Source of the DNA: Spirometra erinaceieuropaei
Taxonomy: Eukaryota; Platyhelminthes; Cestoda; Diphyllobothriidea; Diphyllobothriidae
Reading direction: 5' to 3'
NCBI GenBank assembly: GCA_902702965.1
Contig: CACRXP010000018.1
Location: 130,152-194,151, forward strand
DNA length: 64,000 nt
Under the pieces are notes generated by a model. That model did no database searches. It was not told the origin of the DNA and saw nothing but the letters and a program-made list of their open reading frames with translations. The position numbers and the translations under genes were made by a program. Positions 1 to 13,400 of the stretch are shown in pieces (positions within the stretch are counted from its first letter, which is position 1; each line of letters starts with the position of its first letter).

Positions 1-1273
1 AATCCAAGTGCCTATAATGCATTCTAAGTGGAGGGAGAGAGGGCAATGTCGACTGAAGGCAATCTTTTTAAATATTAACTTGCCCTGGCTTTCTAAACGT
101 ACTGTGACGAACGTTCAGCATCGAGATTTCCATTGTGACTTACTGGGATAAACACGCTGCAAGCATAGCGATACATCTAGTTACTTTATTTGTGATCATG
201 TAGCGGGCGAACAAGTCTGAATGCAGACAAATATTTGGATGATAATAAAATTCAAGTGCACATTTCGAGTTACTAGCTATTCTTCGCTACTTGCAGAAGT
301 GATGGAACAAATGCCATCATCGTATACCAACTTGAGCTTTTTAGTCAACTGACATGAACCCCGTATTTAGTTTCACTTCTGTCAGCTAGTCTGAGAAATC
401 TGCGGTACCTTGACCAGTTGACCAAAATCAAGGAGCTTTCGACAGTAAGGTATGCATCCCTCGACAACTGGAAGCAGTTCAAGAAATGATAGGAGGCTTG
501 TCCATGAGTTAAAAGGTTGGATTTAAGTAGAACTGGCTCATTAAAGTAACCATGATGTACGAAAATAAATTTATATTTCAAGATGAAATACCTATGCGGA
601 TAAATGGGAGCTAGCGTTTGAAACCTGATGTTTGTGCAAATGTACGCATGTATCACATAGGACATTATAGGAATGAAAGTTCTGCTAGGGGAATTTTCGA
701 TCAAAATAAATAAGCGAAATACCAATAATTGGGCTGGCCAATCTAACGACTCAGGCCCGCAAGACATTGGCTTTTACACTGGCTGACTTTCTAATAATGG
801 TATATTTAGACCAGTAATTTTTTATGGGAATTCGAATGAAAAGGGAGATATGACCGTCTTCTTATCAGTAGCATCACAGGCGCTGATCGAGGTAAACACA
901 ACAACAAACTTTGAAACGTTTACCTCTATTGTTTACCCTACTTAATTATGGCAACCGAGTACTAGACAGAGATAATTCGGTTGATTAAATGTCCCCTTTC
1001 GAAAAATATCCCCATTTACTGTTTATCCTGCTCGGAAAGATTACGCTCTTTGACGCACTTGCGCCCACCGGGGAACTCAGAAGTGAGTTTGTCATGCTCA
1101 AGGTGTTCCAATCTTTCTCGCTCTCTCACTTTCTTTATCTGTCACAAACAGAATTGCTATTGGACTACAGAAATGCTCTTAGGGCCATTGGTGAACAAGC
1201 CTATGATGATAATAAGCAGGCCTGTTAAAGGTGGCCGGTAGTAAGCACCTGCGCTAATCTTGTGAAGTCATCA
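1..1273. other. 5' flank of the first 8-Cys gene, no other gene
   Basis: The block at 300-780 recurs at about 8500-8830. Frames on both strands are not conserved as protein between units. 1160-1273 is conserved upstream of paralogue 2 (GTTAAAG and TCATCAATG blocks) and may be promoter or 5' UTR. Confidence 0.45.
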
Positions 1274-3938
1274 ATGATCTTCTGTGGAATAATTCCCATC
1301 AGCGCATTACTCTTGTCCACTCTCAATTACTGTCTATCATGCAGTGTCATAAGTAAGTCACAATACAAAAAATACAGCCATGTAATTTTTTAACTGAAAT
1401 ACGGTGGAATGCACTGAAACAGTGCAGCACGATAATAGTAAGAATTAAAATTAAGGTGTCATGTGAAATAACGCGATAAATATGCTATTATGCCAACCAG
1501 TGATTCCTAGCGGCTATTTCAGTGCCGCTAATTTTTGCTGGCTACATTCCTCAATAACCATGGAATCGTAGGTAAGCGACAACAGCATGATAATAAGTCA
1601 GTTACTGCCCCATCAAAAATAAGTCAAAACACAGACGATATTGCCATGTAAATTAAAATGGCTGTGTGGTGGAAATGTTCAAACATTTTCAACTTCAGCG
1701 ATTTGTTTGAACTAAAACACAATGATATGGCGTTGTTTCGATAAATTATCTCAAATCCTCAGCAAATATTAATGAATACATTTAACGTGGATTTGACGTT
1801 TGCATAGCCCTGGAGCATGAGCGATCGTTTCGCCAATATATCTGGCAGGCATTTTTGTTTAAAGACAACTTCGTTCGTATCGTTGATGACAAAATTCCCA
1901 CTAAATATCAATATAATCGATCAGCGGAAAATTTCATTGAAACTAAGCTGGGAACCTGGATAGATCGTTAGGCAAAATCCCACTTTCATCTTTCAAACAG
2001 AAGTGATCGGCCAACCACATTCAAATGCGTCTCTGTAGCGTGGACCAGCAAGCCCGAAGGGATAGGACATTGGAATTAAATGCCCAACGGTTCCCTGCAC
2101 CCCGCTGCCTCAGCATCTGGTAGAGGAGTACCATTAGTTTCTGATGACCTAGGGTGTCATTAATGACTATTCCAGCGAATGCAATACCTGTCGGTCACAT
2201 TTTTTGACGACTGAATTAAGCGGCCATCGGAAAATTTCACCGACACTGGATAGATCACTGTTTCAGATCAGGCAGAAAACCCCCTTTCCAACATTTAGCT
2301 AGGATCCAACGGAGACATTCATCGGGTGCGAGTAGGTATTCCCGGCGACAATCCACTGAGCGTGAGTACGTAAGCTGGACAGCGTGGGGCGCCAGACTTA
2401 GATGAACAAGCATCCGTTGAACCCGAACTCCTATTCCGAATGCCTGTCGGAGGCGTCCAGTGGGAAAAAAGGCTAATTTTCCTCTTGATAAGGTAATCGC
2501 TGGCAATGGTCATTCTCTCATGAGCTTCCGACCAACAAAATGACTGCCTGATGTTTAGAAATCGGCACGAAATTCAACGAGGCATAGTTACTGGCGGCAC
2601 TTATTTTATTTGTGCTCAGGTGAATATTATTGCGTCTCTCTGGACTTTCAGTAGGAATTGATTACTTACCATATCGCCAGTTATTCTAATATATTTTATT
2701 TCCGCTCAACTACGGTTGGATGCTTATTCAAACACGATAAAGAGCCTAGTTTCTCCATTCGTTGAAGCGTTTCTGTCCGCACACCGATATTACCGTAAAG
2801 GTATATGCTGAACGTTGTAAATCCTGTTATTGCCATAAATCCTCTTGAAGGCATCTCACAAATGATTTTACCGATGCAATACGTGCTGCCCGAACAAAGA
2901 TCCTCTCGAATATATTGTTGGAAATTTTCGGCATTTAGTTAGTTTCACCGCTGAAGATTATCAAATTGCGATTAAAGAATGCCGGGGTGATTCAAGACCG
3001 CGTAGTTATCTTAAAAAATAACATAATGCTTCTACACTTCACACCATTCATAAATCATTCCTTTCGGCCTGGCCAGAGAACCCATTTGACCATCTCCCGA
3101 TAATCGGTCCTTTCAAGCTGATTGTGTGATAAACTCAAGAAATAAATAGCAAATCACCTGATTTTACGTGCGTTCTAACCGGCATACTGTACTGACGCAT
3201 ACTCAATGCACAGAACATGCCAATACCACTTCGTACATTATTTTACTATTCAGACTATTGCGCCGTGAACACAGTTTCCTTGTTTTATTTTTAGAAAGAG
3301 CGATGCACACAGACTGTTCAGCTATAATCCAATTTAAAGGCGATTTACGCTTACTCTTTTGCATAACATATACGCACCTAGGCCGCAGATCATTTCTCTT
3401 TAATGGCATGCGCTCCCGTATGTCCGCAAAAATTAAAGGCCTGCTTGAAAATGTCAAGTGCAGAAGAACCTACACTGCAATGCGTCTGATGAATTATAAC
3501 TTAACCTGTACCTTCACAGCTTCAGCTTTGAACGTAGATATACTTATGGTATGATTTATCTTTACTCTGCACTCCTTGTTTTATAATAATCCCATCACCT
3601 TAACTTTTACTTAAATACTCTTCTAGGCCGCAGGCCAACTCGAATTCCGCGAATTTTCTTTGATCTTTCGTGAGGTGAAACTTAACATACGTGGACGATG
3701 CAGTCGTTCCACAGACAGCTTCCATGCCACACTAAGCTCCGTCAAGGCCATCGAGTCAGGAGAAAAAATCCAAGGAGGGAAACACCTTCAGAGACTCATA
3801 TGTGACAGTGAATACCCCCGCAATCAGTCCTGCCGACAAACTTTACTTAATCTCTTCTTAAGTGGATCAAATAAGAATACGCTGAAAAGACTTCCCCACA
3901 CAGATGAGGACAAGAGTTTAAGACTACAGTGCAAATAG
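1274..3938 (+). CDS. secreted 8-cysteine protein, paralogue 1 (3 exons)
   Basis: Exons 1274-1352, 3295-3548 and 3627-3938 join in phases 1 and 0 to give 214 aa ending in a stop. Donors are GTAAGT and GTATGA; acceptors are TTTTTAG and TTCTAG behind pyrimidine tracts. Residues 1-22 form a hydrophobic signal peptide (MIFCGIIPISALLLS...), with cleavage likely just before a Cys (LS|CSV). The mature chain has eight cysteines shared with the paralogue at 10433-14364, plus one extra Cys in the LLFCI segment. Conserved blocks are DLRLL, KIKG, CRRT.TA.RLMNY and CTFTA in exon 2 and CSRS.D.F and SCR.TLLN.FLS in exon 3. Family not recognised. A Cys at the mature N-terminus, a second Cys 11 residues on and an IKG.L..V strand are reminiscent of TIMP/netrin-like modules, but the TIMP CxC start is absent. 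The start Met is supported by conservation in both copies. Intron 1 is 1942 nt, intron 2 is 78 nt. Confidence 0.72.
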
Positions 3939-5154
3939 GCTGCCCAAGATTATACACACTACTCACCACTGCTCCATCAAATGCTACACTGTTTGTTTGC
4001 TATTATGTGAGACAGGTGTTTTTTCTCGAAAATTCTCAAAAGCCGGGACATGTTAACGACTGACTTTGCAACAAAACATTGAAGGTGTTGACGAAAAGTT
4101 TTCTGGCTTATGATACACTGTGCTGCGTGAAATAAATATGATAAAGCAAGATAAAAATAGCTGGGATAAATTATTAATAGCCTATTAATTGTCGTCACCC
4201 TACTAAAGAAAGAAAATGTGGATGTGCATTTGTTTATTTCAGCAAGAAGTAAACTTTGCTGCGTGAACTGACTAAGATAAATTAAGATAAAAATAGTCGA
4301 AATGAAATATGAATAGCTCATTAATTATCATCGCCCTACTAGAGGCAGAAAATTTGTATGTTTAATGTATTTGTGTTTATTTCAGGAAGAAGACACCTTT
4401 TAACACGCTTGCTCCTGCTTCAAGTCAACACGCGGTTTACCTTTGTTTACTGAGATCTACACATCTCTCACGTAGAATGAACCGAGTAAAACTTCGAAGG
4501 ACTAACAATAAAATTAGATCCTGGACTTCAACTACCAGAGCAGGCCGTCCAAGAAGATAATTTATTATGAATCGCACATTACGCTAGATTCGAATAGATT
4601 GAAAGACCTGGGATGCATGTAGGGTGGGCCCGTAATCTAACAATCAAATTTTTGATCTGCAGTACCTAGACAATAAATGCAAACATATCTATACTAATTC
4701 TTGTGCGTAGAACATGTACAACAGCGAAATATCAGTCACACGGAAGCCAGTCAGGTCGAAGTCTGATGACTGGAACAGCTGATGTTCTGTAGTAAATTTC
4801 TTGTAAACCGAAAAGCTATAGGAACCGGATGACACTCAAATTCAGGTTTCACAGCGAAAACAGAATGAGATATTTGCCGGTCTATAAGTCAGTCACGCTC
4901 TTGACTAGAAGATGTGAAACGGACAGAGCCAATCTACTGTGTGCCTCATTCAGTTGGTACAGTGTCAAAACTAGTATTTAATATGTTTTGTCAACAACTA
5001 TGTTGGCCGGGCTAACTGAATATAAGTTATCATTTACAAGTCTTATTGATGTCATGATGGTATAGTTAAACACCTCTAAGCCATAACTGATGCAGTTATG
5101 CGAATCCAAATGATGGAGAACCTGTTAAAGATACAAGTGCTTGCTATGTCGCCG

Positions 5155-5211
5155 ATGATCTTCTGCCGTCTTGAGTCCACTCTGATCACATTCCGCGACT
5201 GTATGCTATAA
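5155..5211 (+). pseudogene. exon-1-like remnant of the 8-Cys gene family (unit 1)
   Basis: After a CCTGTTAAAG block that also precedes exon 1 of both genes, an ATG opens MIFCRLESTLITF..., resembling the MIFCG start of the signal peptide, but it stops after 18 codons and no following exons are seen. It corresponds to a sequence at 15342 in unit 2. Likely a decayed partial copy of exon 1; chance similarity remains possible because the stretch is short. Confidence 0.3.
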
Positions 5212-6059
5212 ACACAAAAGCTGAAAATTATCATAAATGTACACCTACCCACCAGACGTGTGCATGTTCTCATTGTCGGCGGTGAGGTTTCCTGGTCAAT
5301 GGCCATTCGGGCAAGTTGTCATTCACCGTCTTTAGAAGTCAGCCTTCCATTCTGAAAACTGGACTTGCACTGCTGCTTCTTAAGTTAGTCACTTCATACG
5401 TTTGATCCTCCTTTGATGATTAGACGTGCGACCAGTACTGCGTGCAAGAATTATAGAAAGGCCACTACACAACATTTATTGACAGCAGTTACTCAACTTA
5501 ACAGGTTTATTACAGCACTGAGATTTTGGAGGGTAGGGTAACTTTTTTCCATAGTTTATTATAATTCTGCATTAGTTTTTTCAACAAACGGATGCGCGTT
5601 GCATTCAGTCATTGCCAGTATGAACGAGAATCACTAGAGATGGCAGTTCATTGCCAAGTTCGTTTTTGGACCTAAATTAATTCCTGAACAGTTGGTGTTT
5701 TGAGATGATTCTGGTTGATCTTTAATATCAACAAATCAGTCGTCTACAATTTGTGGTTGGCTAACGGAAGAGCCATAGCCTTGGGTTTCTAGCTTGTACC
5801 CACGGCAGGAGGGCTAAATACATATGGCCATATAAGAGGTCTTTTATTTGCTGAAAATACAGGTGGTAAAATGAAAGGTCGGCTCCTTACGGCAGGTCAG
5901 AATCGTTTACAATTTGCCATATAAGAGGTCTTCTATATACTTAAAATATTGGTAGTCAAACAAAAAGTTTGCTCCTAATCACAGGTCGACAATTTGAAGG
6001 CAGTCAAGTACGCATTCAAATTGTGGTGCTGCAGCAGTTTAAGCGGTGGAAATTGTGGT

Positions 6060-8360
6060 GCCTCCTAACTATATCACAAACCTTCTCAACACCATGCTGG
6101 CAAAGATCATTGCTAGGGTTAGGGGTATTCGGTTAACATGCACCCGATTTAAAAGATGATCAGCCGTCAGCGTCTGTTGCAAGCTTGTGAAACAGTTATG
6201 CGCTTCCATAGGGACTGCTTTACGAATTCACCTCGGCGGCCAGTTATACCCAACGCCGAAGTGTGGAACATCCGATGCACGTCAATTGTAACGTGATTAC
6301 ATAGGAACCTGTTTGTGTGTTACAACCTATATCTGCAAGAGACGCATTTGCATTGGTACAATAATCAACAATAATAATTGACTATCTGTAATGAACTATC
6401 TTTACGTGTCGGATGACATTGTAAATTAAGGTTACTAAAGGAGGAGACTATGCGCATCGCTTAAAAATGCCTGTTCACCCTGCTACAAAATCACATGTGA
6501 AGCTTTGGTTAAAGACATTATGTGCGCAATATGGATAACATAACTCCCATAATATAGCGACATAATTAGCCAACGGGAAGTTCCACAAAAGGACCAATGA
6601 GGCTGGGTGGATCAAAAGTCCATATCAAACTAAAATCTCAAATTTTTTCCCTCAAAACAGGGAAGATCGATAAACGTCATTCTTATACGACTGCGCATTT
6701 ACGTCCTCATTGGACCGTGGGCAGGCCTGTTAACTCGAGTTTGTCGCACGGTCGAAGTAAGCGTTCAATAACCCACTGAAGTCGGGTTCAATTTCCGGGT
6801 TCAAATACTGACTGCGTCAACATCAGGGATTCGAGTATCAATAAATGATCACCGTTGGTAGTCAGAGGTGAACATTCAACGATCGTAAACTTCGTCGGCA
6901 CCATTTTCGGTGACTGATTAGACGTTGCCAGGCGTTAAACTAGAAGAACTTTAAACTTGCAGTTCGTAGAAATAGCAAAGTGGAGGAGATTTATTATTAT
7001 TGTAGGTATGGGTCCTCAATCGCCCTCCTCGTTAAAATCCTGGTCAAGTGATTTTCTGTGGACCAGGGGGTGTGGCGGTGTGCCAAGGAGCGGGTCCGGC
7101 CGTTCCAGTCACCTGCGCCCTCTCTCACCTACGGTCTTCTTGACTATGTCTTGACACCGGACCGAGGTGGTAGGAGTGAGTGCGGTAACCGCAGCCCAAG
7201 TCCACTCTCAGTATAAACTTATTCAGGCACGAGTCGCCGTGACTGCTTAATCTTAATGTGGAGCACACGGAGGACGTCATCAGATGCGACGGTCAAACCA
7301 TCATTTTAACAAAAATATAGGCTACTAGGCCGCATGCACCTACTTAGGTGGAATAAAAATTTTACCTCGATTTAATTACTTCGAAAATACTTGCAAGTAG
7401 AAGAAGGAAAATATGGCTTACAAGGAATAATTTCACTCATATGTTAGACTTCAAAGATTACCGAGGAGGCATTCAGTTCATAAAAATTGCAAATTGGACC
7501 GGAGTTATCGGGTAAGCAATTGCCTTATATAAATCAGCCGGAAGGACCCGAGGTGGATGAAATTGGGTCCAGCAATTGACCAAACCTTTCAGAGACTGTA
7601 AAAATCCTATCAGCAGATGCAAACAGAATAGGGAAAAATCACGTCCCTAGAAGGCGAAAACGGGGAAATATCATCAAAATAGCAACGCATATGAAATTTT
7701 CGAATTTAACTTCTAGAACTCAAGCCTTCCTAGGAAAATAAGTATGTTGGCTTCTGCATCGAACAAGCCAGATTGCGATTTGAGGGGGGGGTATAACTCA
7801 AATAGTGTGAAAACTTGCATGTAAACGGGAAATATAGGCTCCGAATGATAGTTTTTTGCAGCTTTTCCGTGCGGCAGTCCGATACCAAAATATATTAAGA
7901 TAACGACCGTTTTGTTAGGCCAGTTTTAACACATATTTGAAGTATATGATTTTCGCGTACAGGATAGATAGCTGGAATTAGACGGAGAAAATTTAAGGCT
8001 TCTGTTAATTGTCACGGTAATAAGAAGACGATAAAATCGCTTTTGCTTCTTGATAGCGCCCTCATTACCTGGACGTAAAACTGATCCTTACGCTTTGGTC
8101 AGATTTTGTGTTATCCGAATTTAAATTAGCACGTTTTGTGCGATCATGCCAACGATGTCTCGTAGCATCAAACTAACGGCTGTACGATCAAGTTAAAGAA
8201 ATTCCAGCTGGTCAAAATGCACTTTAACAGGAGGAAAACCCAATAACATCAACAGAATGAAATCATTTTTCAGACATTTGTATAAATTGGCATTCAAAAT
8301 GTGATGCATAGTACCCGTGGCATTGAGGCTTCCACTGGAAACTGCAAGGATATAAACAGA
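6060..8360. other. spacer between duplication units
   Basis: Contains one R2 copy (7040-7320) and a G7 run at about 7783. Otherwise no gene or repeat was recognised. Confidence 0.4.
7040..7320 (+). repeat. dispersed repeat family R2 (CTTGACACCGG family)
   Basis: Contains the family marks GGACCAGGGGGTGTGG, GTCTTCTTGAC, CTTGACACCGG and a tail with GCACACGG and ATGCGACGGTC. About ten copies occur in the window in both orientations. Full copies reach about 480 bp. No A/B box was recognised, so this may be the 3' part of a retroelement rather than a SINE. Confidence 0.55.
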
Positions 8361-9119
8361 ATGAAACGTCAGGCTAAATTGGTTATGATCACTTCGCCAG
8401 TTAATAGGTTTGAACGTAGACTTACAAATGAATGATAATAAACTCCTCGTGCATATTCTGACTCGCTGTTCATTCTCCTGCACTTACAGAAGGACTGAGT
8501 TTGGATGGAATGATTGCCATCATCGTATAGTAACTTGATTTTCCCGACCCCTGTTATGAACTCCATAACTGTTGTTCCTTTATTGGCCTGTCTGAATAAT
8601 ATTTGGTGATTTGACCTTTTTATCCATATTAAAGGACTTTCGCCTGCGTCGATGGGACTAACCTCGACGAGCAAATGTGGCATGCCCGAACCACTGGCGA
8701 CAATGTGAAAAAAATAAGAAGAGATGGTTGGGGAAGTTATGAAGTTGGATTTCAGTGGAATTGGTTCATGGTGCTGACCGTGACATAAGAACGCATGATA
8801 GACAATCAATTTGTTTTTAATGATGGGAACCGTGGGTAAAAACTATATCACGAGTGCGGGGATAAGGAAATATTGCCTAACACATTTAAGGACTTAAAAA
8901 GAACAAGTGACGAAGAAAATTCTGATAGTGCTCATGGCCAGCCTAACGTCTCAGGGCACGATAAAGTGGCTTTTGCAGTTATCTCGTTTGTGGTTACGAC
9001 ACTTTCAGTCTGTTAGAGAAGTTCGGATGCACAGTGACAGTTGAGGCATCGCAGAAGCTGCTCTCTGTAAAGGCAACAACCAGTATAAGAACTTCCACCT
9101 ACACCGTTCACTTAACTTA

Positions 9120-10061
9120 CAGTAGATGGCTTAACTCATGAAATGTCATCCAAAATTTCGAAATGCGTTCTTGTTTCGAAAAGATAAATAACGGAGTGTT
9201 GTAAAGCTAATCATGATGCTGCATAAATGTATAATGATCCAGTTACCACAGGCTGTCGGCTTTCGAAAAAACTTATTTTCGGCTGCATGCAAGATCTGTA
9301 CTCTGCACAAATTGACTACTTAAGTAGCATGCAATTTTCTCATTGATTTTCGATGTCATTGAAAATTCAATTATATTTCATGGAAAACATGCATAAACGT
9401 ATTCATTCTTTCACTTATTCAGTAGAAATCACGTGCTCTTTTAATTTCATGCTCAAAAGAAGAGCATAATTCGGTTTTAAATGTTTCTAATTGTGACATT
9501 TTTTAATAGCGTTAAATGACCGTTCATGAAACGTCATGTATCTGCATTTACGAATGTGGCTTGTAAATTTAAGAATGTTGCTCAAATCCTCTGCTTAATT
9601 TTATGAACCTCATATGGTCTCCACTTAACACCGTAGAGAAATGCATGGTTTTCCGTACACGGAAAATATACAGCTTGTAGTTTTGAAACCCTGAATGCAA
9701 GTGTAACAGCAGATCAGGTTCAGAATTATTCGGGAATTAGAAAAGTTTATAAAAACCGAATTATACTCTCCTTTTGAGAATGAAATTGGAAGAAGACGTG
9801 ATTTTCTACTGAATAAGTAAACGAATGAATACTTGTATGCATGTTTTCCATGAAATATAATATAGTCATTTTTTGCAGAGTATAGATCTTGCATGCAGCC
9901 AAAAATAAGTTTCTTCGAAAGCTGACACCCTGAGTCAACTGGATCATTATAGATTTATGCTGCATCACGAATAGTTTTACAAAACAAGTTAATTCATCTT
10001 TCCGAAACGAGAATGCATTTCGAAATTTTGGTTTAAATTTCATGAGTTAGCCCATCTACTG
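9120..10061. mobile_element. palindromic TA-flanked non-autonomous DNA transposon, complete copy
   Basis: 942 bp, starting CAGTAGATGGCTTAACTCATG and ending with its inverse (CATGAGTTAGCCCATCTACTG), flanked on both sides by TA (9118-9119 and 10062-10063). The two halves are inverted copies for roughly 300-350 bp: left and right arms share TTAAGTAGCATGCA-type and TTTCATGGAAAACATGCAT-type blocks in opposite orientation. No ORF of a transposase is present. TA target duplication and long inverted arms suggest a MITE or foldback element mobilised by a Tc1/mariner-type transposase (inference). The equivalent site in unit 1 (near 945) is empty. Confidence 0.8.
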
Positions 10062-10432
10062 TAAATATGGTAATCGAAAATCCGACAGCGAATATCCATA
10101 TTCAACAGTGACCCCTTAGCAGAATGCACCCATAGATATACTGTAGCCAGTGTGCCGGGCTATCATATAGTGCTTCCTTGGCATAATTCAATGTTGAGTA
10201 TAAAGCAATGTATTTTGCCTTAAAATCCGACCTATTTGTCTTCTCAGACATGCTGGTGTTGGGGAATTCAGTAGAGTTTAGCACGCCCAAAAGATTTCAA
10301 TTTTCCCTCATAATTGGTACTGGATTGTATAAATGCTCTTTACGCCATTGGTCAACAAGCATCTGACGAGGTAAGAAGGCCTGTTAAAGACGAAAGACGA
10401 CTAGCATCTGCGCCAATCTCACGAAATCATCA

Positions 10433-13400
10433 ATGATCTTCTGTGGAATTTTCGCCACCAGCACACTTCTCTTGTGCTGCTTCAACTACTCCCTATCGTG
10501 CAACATTGGAAGTAAGTCCCAATATCAGCGGTACTTTGACAATTTGTAATTAGAATACGATGAAATTTCTTCGAGAAATGCACACCGATATTTTTAAGAC
10601 CTAAAATATCAGTTTTTTATACATCTAACGAGGATGATGCAGTGTTATTTCTGCAAAAATCCTCTAAATATCAATGGTTATTAACAAATATGGTCACTAC
10701 TGGATATAATTATACACAGCTCTTTATAATATTCATCAATTTTAATATAGGACTTTGCACGTATCTCTGGTTAGTGACAACAGAGTAAAAAGCTTTCGAA
10801 ACAAGGCTCCTACAAAAAAACCAAACCAATCGTCATAGGAAAACTTCATTAACACTGGACAGGTAAATGGGACACATTACTGTTCTAGTTCTGTCAGAAA
10901 GCCCACTTTCCCTCTAATTAGGCCGCGTAGAAGAGATTCGGCGGTATTTCTTACTTTAATAAACTGAACGTGAAACGTAAGCTCGACGCTCTGGGGCGTT
11001 AGACTTAGATGATCAAGCACCCACTGGATCCGCGTTTCAATTTCGAACGCATCTTTCGATGCATCCGGCATTGTATTACCGCTAATTAACGACGGTCACT
11101 GATTCACTATGGGCATTTTGGTACCGTCAATGTTGCTAGTCACATTCTTCAATATTTGGCTAGTCCTCGGTTAGCGACAGCTGGATGAGAATAAGTCGAT
11201 TATTGTCTGTTGTACCAACTCACAAAAAGTTAGTTATAATAGAGGTGAGACTGAATGGTATTACCGACGACGACAGCGAAGACTGGAATGGCCATTTCTG
11301 GCCTATTAGCTGCCGTTAGACAGTCATACACAACCTCAAAGTGTGAAACACCCGAGGTTTGAACTCGCGAACTGTTAGTTAGAAGTCCTACGCATCTAAC
11401 TACTGGGCCATGGGCCCGTTGTCCTTTCGGTTGCAATTCAAAATATACAATGGTAGAGGGGTGCCAACCGAGCGTTACCAAGGACCCCACTCGTCCTGAG
11501 ACTGTCATTTGACTAATAACGGGAGAATGTTTATCAGTATCAGAATATTTCAGGGAAAGTAGGTGTGTACTTTTAAAATCCCTATTGGTTACATGCAGAG
11601 GATATATATGGAGGAGATGGAAAGGAAGTTACATGAAAGAAATTCGAGGAGAATAGCAAAAACTGTACAGATAAACACAGAATGTCGTGCGTTAACAGAA
11701 TTTAGGGTCACATTAACTTGATTTCTTGATCAAATACAGCGGACAGTTGAGGCACACTTAAGATACGGGAAAAGAAGGATACACTGGACGAATTCTTTGA
11801 ATGGAAGGATGACAATATGTTGTTTTTCCGAAAAACAGTTTCCAGTAGTCAACAAATTTTAACAAATACGCCCACTCTGGAATAAAAGTATGCATAGCTC
11901 TCAAAAATGAAGGCTCAATTTGCACGTGGGTTGTAGATAATCTCGTCCGCATCATGGGCAACAGGATTCCCATATTAGACGAGACTATCGGCGGAAAATT
12001 TCACTGATGCTAAACAGGGAGCATCGATAGGTCACTGTTGCAACTAAGAGCCCAATATTAACCATCAACCGGTACCCTTATCCTAACCTCAATTGAAGAC
12101 GAAAGCTAGATGGGTCAGATGGGTTTATGCAGCACCCTAAAAAGCCCCAGTAAACAAACCCCCGCTTACCTGTAATACGGGGTCCGGCTACCTACTGCAA
12201 TCTAGCCAATATGATTTCCAGTCTTACGCGGATTCACAGTTTTCACTTTAGGCTACAGAGTTTGGGCCTACAAAACTCGATGAGATAAGATATTAGAATT
12301 AGATTTCCAAACGACACCTTATACTCACATTCAATTTCCGACTGTTTCTGCATCTGAGACAGAAAGTTTAATTAGTTAATGACGCATAGCGCGTACGAAA
12401 CGGCCGTTCTTGTGAACTAAATACGGTTGGTTACATTTTATAACGACTGACTAATGATCGCCATACGATTGTCTGGAGGATATCTGGTCCCAAAACGTCC
12501 TGACAGAACGGAAATGCCCATTTTCGCCTCGTCATTGTAATAGTTGGAAATGTTCATTCTCACATAATGTTATAGCGGTCGACAAAAGATTCGACGAGAC
12601 GTAGCCGTCAGCGGCACTTTCCCGATTAGTATCTAGGAAAGCGTTAGTGTGTTCAGCTTACCTTAGTATGCTAACCTTCATATGTTTAAAGCTCAAAATG
12701 ACCATTACATGGTGGTCATCTATGCGACATCAGATAGAACTTTCCAAACAGTAAAACAAATCCAGCCCATTTAAACGAAGGAATCCCTATCTGCGTTATT
12801 ACTATACATTTGAGCGCCAAATCTAATAGATCTGCTGATTTTTAATTCAAAAATTGATAAAACCTCTAGTTTTCTTTAAATGACCTTTATCTTAGCAGAC
12901 TGCTCACCATGGTTAACATCAGACATAAAATAAATTTTCAAGTTTGGCTAGATCTGTTAACTACAACTCTCACGAGCAAATTACAATCCTTTCAATGAAA
13001 AAGTCGCTCAGATGCGTAACCGGAGTCCAGGACATGTATTTGAATAGGAAAACACCCGAATATATTCCACTGTCCATTGTCGCTAAAATTTACTGATACT
13101 TTACTTGATATAATTACTTAAGCAGAATTTCTGCACAGTTAAAGGACATTTTATTGAAGGAAGTGGATGAGCGAACAAAATGCTAAGCATTAAAGTCGTT
13201 CAGAAATTCTCGCATCAGTTTGCGTTATCACATTTCATGAGATAGGTCACGTAATGTACTTCGAAAGTTATAAATATTTCCATAAATCCTCCGGAGTGTC
13301 TGGCGCAACTGATTTTAGCAGTGGGATTCCTGCTGGATAATCGACGATCTTTTTCGGCTTGTAATCAGTTATTCGGCTGGGAAATGGCAATGGCATGGAC

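Larger units (their letters stand above)
230..6060 (+). repeat. segmental duplication unit 1
   Basis: Order and content match unit 2 (about 8360-16080). Matching blocks are 300-780 with 8500-8830, 860-960 with 9040-9119 plus 10062 onward, 1160-1350 with 10318-10510, 2260-2470 with 10890-11070, the three exons, 4740-5040 with 14930-15245, 5110-5240 with 15295-15440, and 5490-6060 with 15620-16080. Divergence is high, so the duplication is old. Outside the exons of paralogue 1 and an exon-1-like remnant I see no gene in this unit. Boundaries are approximate. Confidence 0.65.
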
